This document shows positions 59,793-64,000 of a DNA stretch of 64,000 nucleotides, piece after piece. The stretch's first letter is position 1; each line of letters opens with the position of its first letter. Position numbers and translations under genes: made by a program. The stretch comes from Laguncularia racemosa (taxonomy: Eukaryota > Streptophyta > Magnoliopsida > Myrtales > Combretaceae): positions 221,001 to 285,000 of the forward strand of contig JBBMOL010000292.1 of the NCBI GenBank assembly GCA_037954665.1. The letters are read 5' to 3'. The notes under the pieces are model-generated. The model had not been told where the DNA came from, made no database searches, and worked only from the letters and a program-made list of their open reading frames with translations.

Positions 59793-60989
59793 TACTTCCC
59801 TGCTTTCCTATGGGTCCTTTAATGGCTGTTGGAGAAGTCTTAAATTTTTTTTTTAAAGTTTTCTAGCATTCGTAACACATTGTTTTTGTTATTTAAATAG
59901 CTAACTACCATTCTGATTTTTTTTTTTATAATTTTTTAGCCATTCAATTTCGATCTCTAATTATTAGTGTATATAGAAGAAGAAAGAGAGAAAAATATAT
60001 CACATTGTTCAAAAATAATAATCACAAAAAATTTAAATATTTCATTGATACAATTTAATTACGATAAATCATTATAGTGTGTTTGGAAAATCTTTATTTA
60101 ACATTCAAGAACTATATACTAAAAAAAGTATGATAGATAATTCAATGAGTTGGTACTATTAACTTTCCAACAAGATAAATGTGACTATAAATTCTATAAA
60201 GTTATTTCTATATTTTAATTGTAAAATATTTAATGTTCTTTATAGAAAAAGAGTTATATATACTCCCTTTCTAGTCATGGATGAAAGAGAATAAAATTTG
60301 AATCTATTACTTATTTTTTGGCCAACTATGTATTACATAATCTATTACAAACCTGTTGCATCTAGAGAAAAAGTAGTATTTATGTCAACTAAATTATAAA
60401 ATATTAATATATTGAATCTATCACTGATCATTCATTGATGTTTCGATCTATCTCTTATTATTAGACTTTATACCATTTTCTTTTCTTGAATTGTTGTGCA
60501 GTCATGTCATGTCTAGATAATAACTAGTCTAATTCCGGTAAATTACCTACAATTTTAGAAATGAAAAGGTATACGTATGCCGTATAGAATCAATGCTTTT
60601 ACAGTCAAATACCATTGGTGCATATAAAATTTTATATAAAAGTTGCATTTGATCAAAGCCATATAAAATTATTTTTACTAAGGTTGATTTAGAATTTCAC
60701 GAATGCCTGAATGCTTTCGAAACTTTTTTTTTTTTTTTCTTTTGGTTCTCTTCGTCCTCGCATGGTTCAATGACTGCGAGTGATTCAAAAGGAAGTGGAT
60801 GAATTTTACTATTCGGTCAAACCAATATATGAATTCATATATTTCCCCATCAAGAGAGTAGTCTGTGGGAGAATATATATTTCATATGCGCATATCGGAA
60901 GTATATAGATATAAATTAATCTTTCAAAAAAAAAAAACATCAGACAAAGATGCTTTCGTGACATCATACATCATGAGAATGAAAGTCCC

Positions 60990-61365
60990 CTTGGCCGTGC
61001 CATCGTGATCCTTGCACAGCAGCCTTTTTGTGGATTTGAAAATTGAAAGACACATTAAAAATTCAATATGCACATTGAAAATGAGAAACCTGTGCAATAA
61101 GCTTTTGAAAATGATTTAGGAAATTAATTATTTTTAAGAAAAGTATACTAGAGTATGATGCCGTTGGAGCTTTCTATTTGATTGTGTTGAAACAACCAAT
61201 GAATTAAAACTTTTTTCTATCGGAGCAAGTTACTAGATGTTTACATTGTCTTTGGTATGAGGAGAATTACAAAGAAAAAAAAATGTAGATATTGAAAGGA
61301 AGAAAAATGAAAGAAATTTTAATTATTATAAAAAATAAAATAAGATATAAAATAAAATTATTAAT
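60990..61365. other. About 375-bp segment present only in unit B
   Basis: Homology with unit A leaves near AGTCCCC (about 60989) and returns at AAAAAAGCTTTAA (about 61366), corresponding to 55356-55366 in A. The segment is AT-rich apart from a GC-richer start (GGCCGTGCCATCGTGATCC). It has no coding capacity or evident inverted ends. It is either an insertion in B or a deletion in A. Confidence 0.7.
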
Positions 61366-62677
61366 ATAAAAAAAGCTTTAAAAAAATACATATGTAAAAT
61401 AGAAGCGAATTAATAAATACAAATATTTTTCCCTCTTTCCCTTCACTTTCTACCTAATTTGGGGAGAAAGAAATTAAGTGAGGCTTAGATAAAAATTCAC
61501 TTCCATTTTTCTCTCTTACATGCCCTCACAAACCAAACAATGGAATGGAAATTTTTTACCTCCAATTCATTCCCTCCTCACTCATTCCTACCCCATTCCC
61601 TCCCTAGTCCCAAACATAATCTTAGGATGTGAAATTGGAGTTCTTAATTCCAGACTACCTTGATTAGAAGCGCTTATCTATAGATTAAGGTTACTATTTT
61701 TCATTATTTGAACCAAATTCCAAGTAACTTATCAATCAAATTTTCGATTGGTTTTCTAATTTTATTGGTTTCCTTCTATCTCGTGTTGAAAATTGCAATT
61801 AATGCCTAAATCTCAATATATTAAGCAATTATATCAGAAAATCCGTTCATCTCTAAAAGATATGTTCATGTTTAAAAGATAGTGTTTTGTCATAAATTTG
61901 ATGCGTAGTTGATTTTGGGATTGAACTCTTGATGGAAACCTACTTTGCCTTGGTTTGGGTTTTAGATTTAACTATTTATAAGTTAGAAGGTCTGACTTAT
62001 AATAAAAAAAAAAAAAAGAATTTTATATTATAACCTTTAATCCAGGTGGTGTTCCTCCTCCTTTCACAGTAAGTGCTTTCTTAATCGAGTCACCTTTTAC
62101 AGCAAGTGCTTTCTTAATACAATCAAGAGAGAAGAACTAAAATCTTATATAGTTTACAATGGGTTCGCTCCACCGTTTGAATCAGTTTTTCAAATTTATC
62201 TATTAAATTTTGTTTTCATTGTAGATTATTTATTTTCAAAATTTACACATACGTACTTACTTGTTTTGTAAAGGTTTAGAGTGTTTCATTAGATATAATT
62301 CAATGATGAATGATGAAGATTTAATATACATAATTAAATAATAAAATTGAATATTAAACCTATCCATCAAAATAGTAGATAGCACCATAAAAGTTACCCT
62401 ATTTTCAAGGAATGCAAGCGACAAATGGCAGTTTCTAGGGTCAAAACCAAAAACTGATAATTATGGAGACAATGCAGCAACCTCGAAATGACATGGAAGT
62501 TTTTCCCAATCATCCTTTCAAGACAACTTAAAAATAATGGACTAGAAAGCCGCAGGAATACAAGCATTAATCTAACATCTGAAAAATAGTTTTTATGAAA
62601 TGAATATAAACAACTTCAGAAGGAAAAAAATGCCTGCGAGATTAGGTCACCCTTGCAATTCTAATCTGCCAATTCCA

Positions 62678-64000
62678 TCACTTGGTGTAAAGAACATCTT
62701 CCCATGGGTGACGGTATAGTGGTTGTTTCAACCTCTTCTGGTCAAAGGTGTGCCTGACAATTCAAGTAAAATGTGTCTTAGGCAGTAAACAAGCACGAAA
62801 GCACGCAAGTTAAATTCATGCGCGTGCGAAATTGCAGGCTGCTTGGTGTTTGACCACTAGAAGTGTCTCTAAATTATCAAACACTGTAATCTTCATGTAA
62901 CAGTAGAAAACAAATTACTCCATTACATGCGACTCTATGCTTAAGGCACTAACAGGCATGTATATAACTGGGAAAACCCACAAATTAATCAGAACAATTC
63001 TCAGAGTTCATGGATCATCGCTGATGTACAAGGTTATTCAATGCAGAACCAACAATGTGTAATATCTAACAATGAGCATGATAGATAGAATGCAGTTGAA
63101 GAAGGTCCTAACTCAAGATTCTACTTACCCAATTAAACCAACTGAACGTGCCAGTACGAAGAGGCCATTCAGATAGCCTATCTCAACAATCTCATCTATC
63201 TCTGGCTTGGTAAACATTCCGCTGCCGGCAAGGAGATCAAGGAAGAGGGATCCAATAGCACCATCGACATTTAGGACCAGATTATTTGCTTTTGAGAGGG
63301 TGTAAGTTTCAACTTGAACAGCGTAATCCATGTACTTCACAGAAGGAAAATGTGTGCGGCCGAATTTCTGTAGCAACTCAACTCTCTTATCTCTGTTGTC
63401 ACCTCTTTTGATTCTGTTTAAAAGGTAATTTCACTCTTCAGTCCAAAAGGTAACTTCAAATGGTATGGTAGAATATGACAGAAAATCAATCTTATTTACA
63501 GATAAAGAGATCAAGTACCTGTGCCCAATTCCTGGCACACGAATGCCTTTCTTTTTCATGCCTTCAACAAACTCATAAGGTGTAAGACCCTAAATGTTCG
63601 AGATGAATAAGACAATTAGATAATACTTATTTGAAGCAGTATTGTCATTAAATTTTTTGTTTTAGTTGCTTACTCTGTCATAAGCATCCTTGAAATATCT
63701 AGCAGCATCATCAATGGCTCCACCAAATCGAGGACCAATAGTCAACAAACCTGTTACATGGGACCTTTTATTAAATTATCTAGTTTATAAACTTTCTTTG
63801 GCCAACCACTCAATTAACTACCTGATAACAAAAATTAGTTTTTAAGAAAACCACCAGGCACAAGAGGGAGAAGACACAAGTATTAACCTGAGACAAGGCT
63901 GGAAACTAGGTCCTTTCCAGCTCTAGCTGTGACAATGGTGTTGTGAGCCCCAGAGACACATGGACCGTGGTCAGCACATAACATGATGCATATCTGGGCC
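62678..64000 (-). CDS. ATP-citrate lyase (ATP-citrate synthase) subunit B, 3' part, five exons seen
   Basis: Exons on the minus strand, in transcript order, are 64000-63888 (cut by the window edge), 63750-63674, 63589-63519, 63413-63129 and 62753-62678. All have GT-AG introns and phases that join cleanly into about 206 residues. The product is the C-terminal citrate-synthase-like part: ADHGPCVSGAHNTIVTARAG, LLTIGPRFGGAIDDAARYF, VPGIGHRIKRGDNRDKRVE, LNVDGAIGSLFLDLLAGSG, and the end HPWEDVLYTK. In plants ACLA and ACLB form the cytosolic enzyme that makes acetyl-CoA and oxaloacetate from citrate, CoA and ATP. The whole protein is about 608 residues, so roughly the last third is here. It is highly conserved and shows no sign of damage. 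The last intron holds the duplication boundary. Confidence 0.95.

Larger units (their letters stand above)
57812..62778 (-). repeat. Segmental duplication unit B (BAHD pseudogene plus native ACLB 3' end)
   Basis: Colinear with unit A. It holds the frameshifted BAHD copy and the true last exon of ACLB. Its right edge lies about 25 bp into the last ACLB intron, where homology with unit A stops. It is longer than A mainly because of a segment at about 60990-61365. Confidence 0.9.

Noticed and set aside
60990..61030. Possible U6 snRNA antisense fragment
   Set aside because: Only a short stretch (GTGATCCTTGCACAGCAGCC) resembles U6 and the rest does not align. It is too weak to annotate.
1..64000. 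CRISPR array, bacterial operon or viral insertion
   Set aside because: There are no regularly spaced short repeats with unique spacers, no clustered intronless operon-like genes and no viral structural genes. All large elements are plant transposon families.

Overview
The window is nuclear DNA from a flowering plant, almost certainly a dicot. It is AT-rich, genes are sparse and split by GT-AG introns, and the intergenic space is full of decayed LINE, Ty3/gypsy, hAT and MITE sequence. The recognisable proteins are a plant glycine-rich wall protein, plant-type HSCB, a BAHD acyltransferase and the cytosolic ATP-citrate lyase B subunit. I could not identify the species.

Layout. 1-7.9 kb: AT-rich spacer with foldback elements and diverged repeats. 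7.97-8.96 kb (minus): an intact, intronless secreted glycine-rich protein gene. 9.8-19 kb: repeats and unassigned retroelement-like sequence. 19.0-28.9 kb (plus): a decayed but apparently full-length L1-type LINE with a probable target-site duplication, split inside its endonuclease region by about 3 kb of Ty3/gypsy sequence. 28.9-36.4 kb: spacer with a perfect 32-bp inverted repeat. 36.6-43.15 kb (plus): a complete six-exon HSCB (HSC20) iron-sulphur co-chaperone gene. Its 4.9-kb intron 4 holds a LINE relic, a small gag-bearing LTR element and, inside one LTR, a 472-bp Mutator-like MITE. 46.4-62.8 kb (minus): a tandem segmental duplication with three BAHD acyltransferase copies in different states: a 3' fragment, one intact gene and one copy with two frameshifts. 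49.2-50.9 kb holds an hAT transposase relic. 62.68-64 kb (minus): the 3' exons of an ATP-citrate lyase subunit B gene that runs off the window.

How the pieces relate. The BAHD and ACLB genes share a strand, and the duplicated unit reaches into the last intron of ACLB. The inner copy therefore carries an orphan, damaged ACLB terminal exon at 56658-56732. That exon is the clearest internal evidence for where the duplication unit ended. HSCB (mitochondrial Fe-S assembly), ACLB (cytosolic acetyl-CoA supply) and the BAHD enzyme (acyl-CoA-dependent acylation) sit near one another, but nothing in the sequence shows that they are co-regulated. A functional acetyl-CoA link between ACLB and the BAHD enzyme would be speculation.

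I found no CRISPR array, operon-like defence locus or other clearly new system. The most interesting material is structural: the segmental duplication with its captured exon, the change of the BAHD DFGWG motif to DCGWG in the only intact copy, the nested transposons in the HSCB intron, and an LTR family present at both 22 kb and 51.5 kb.
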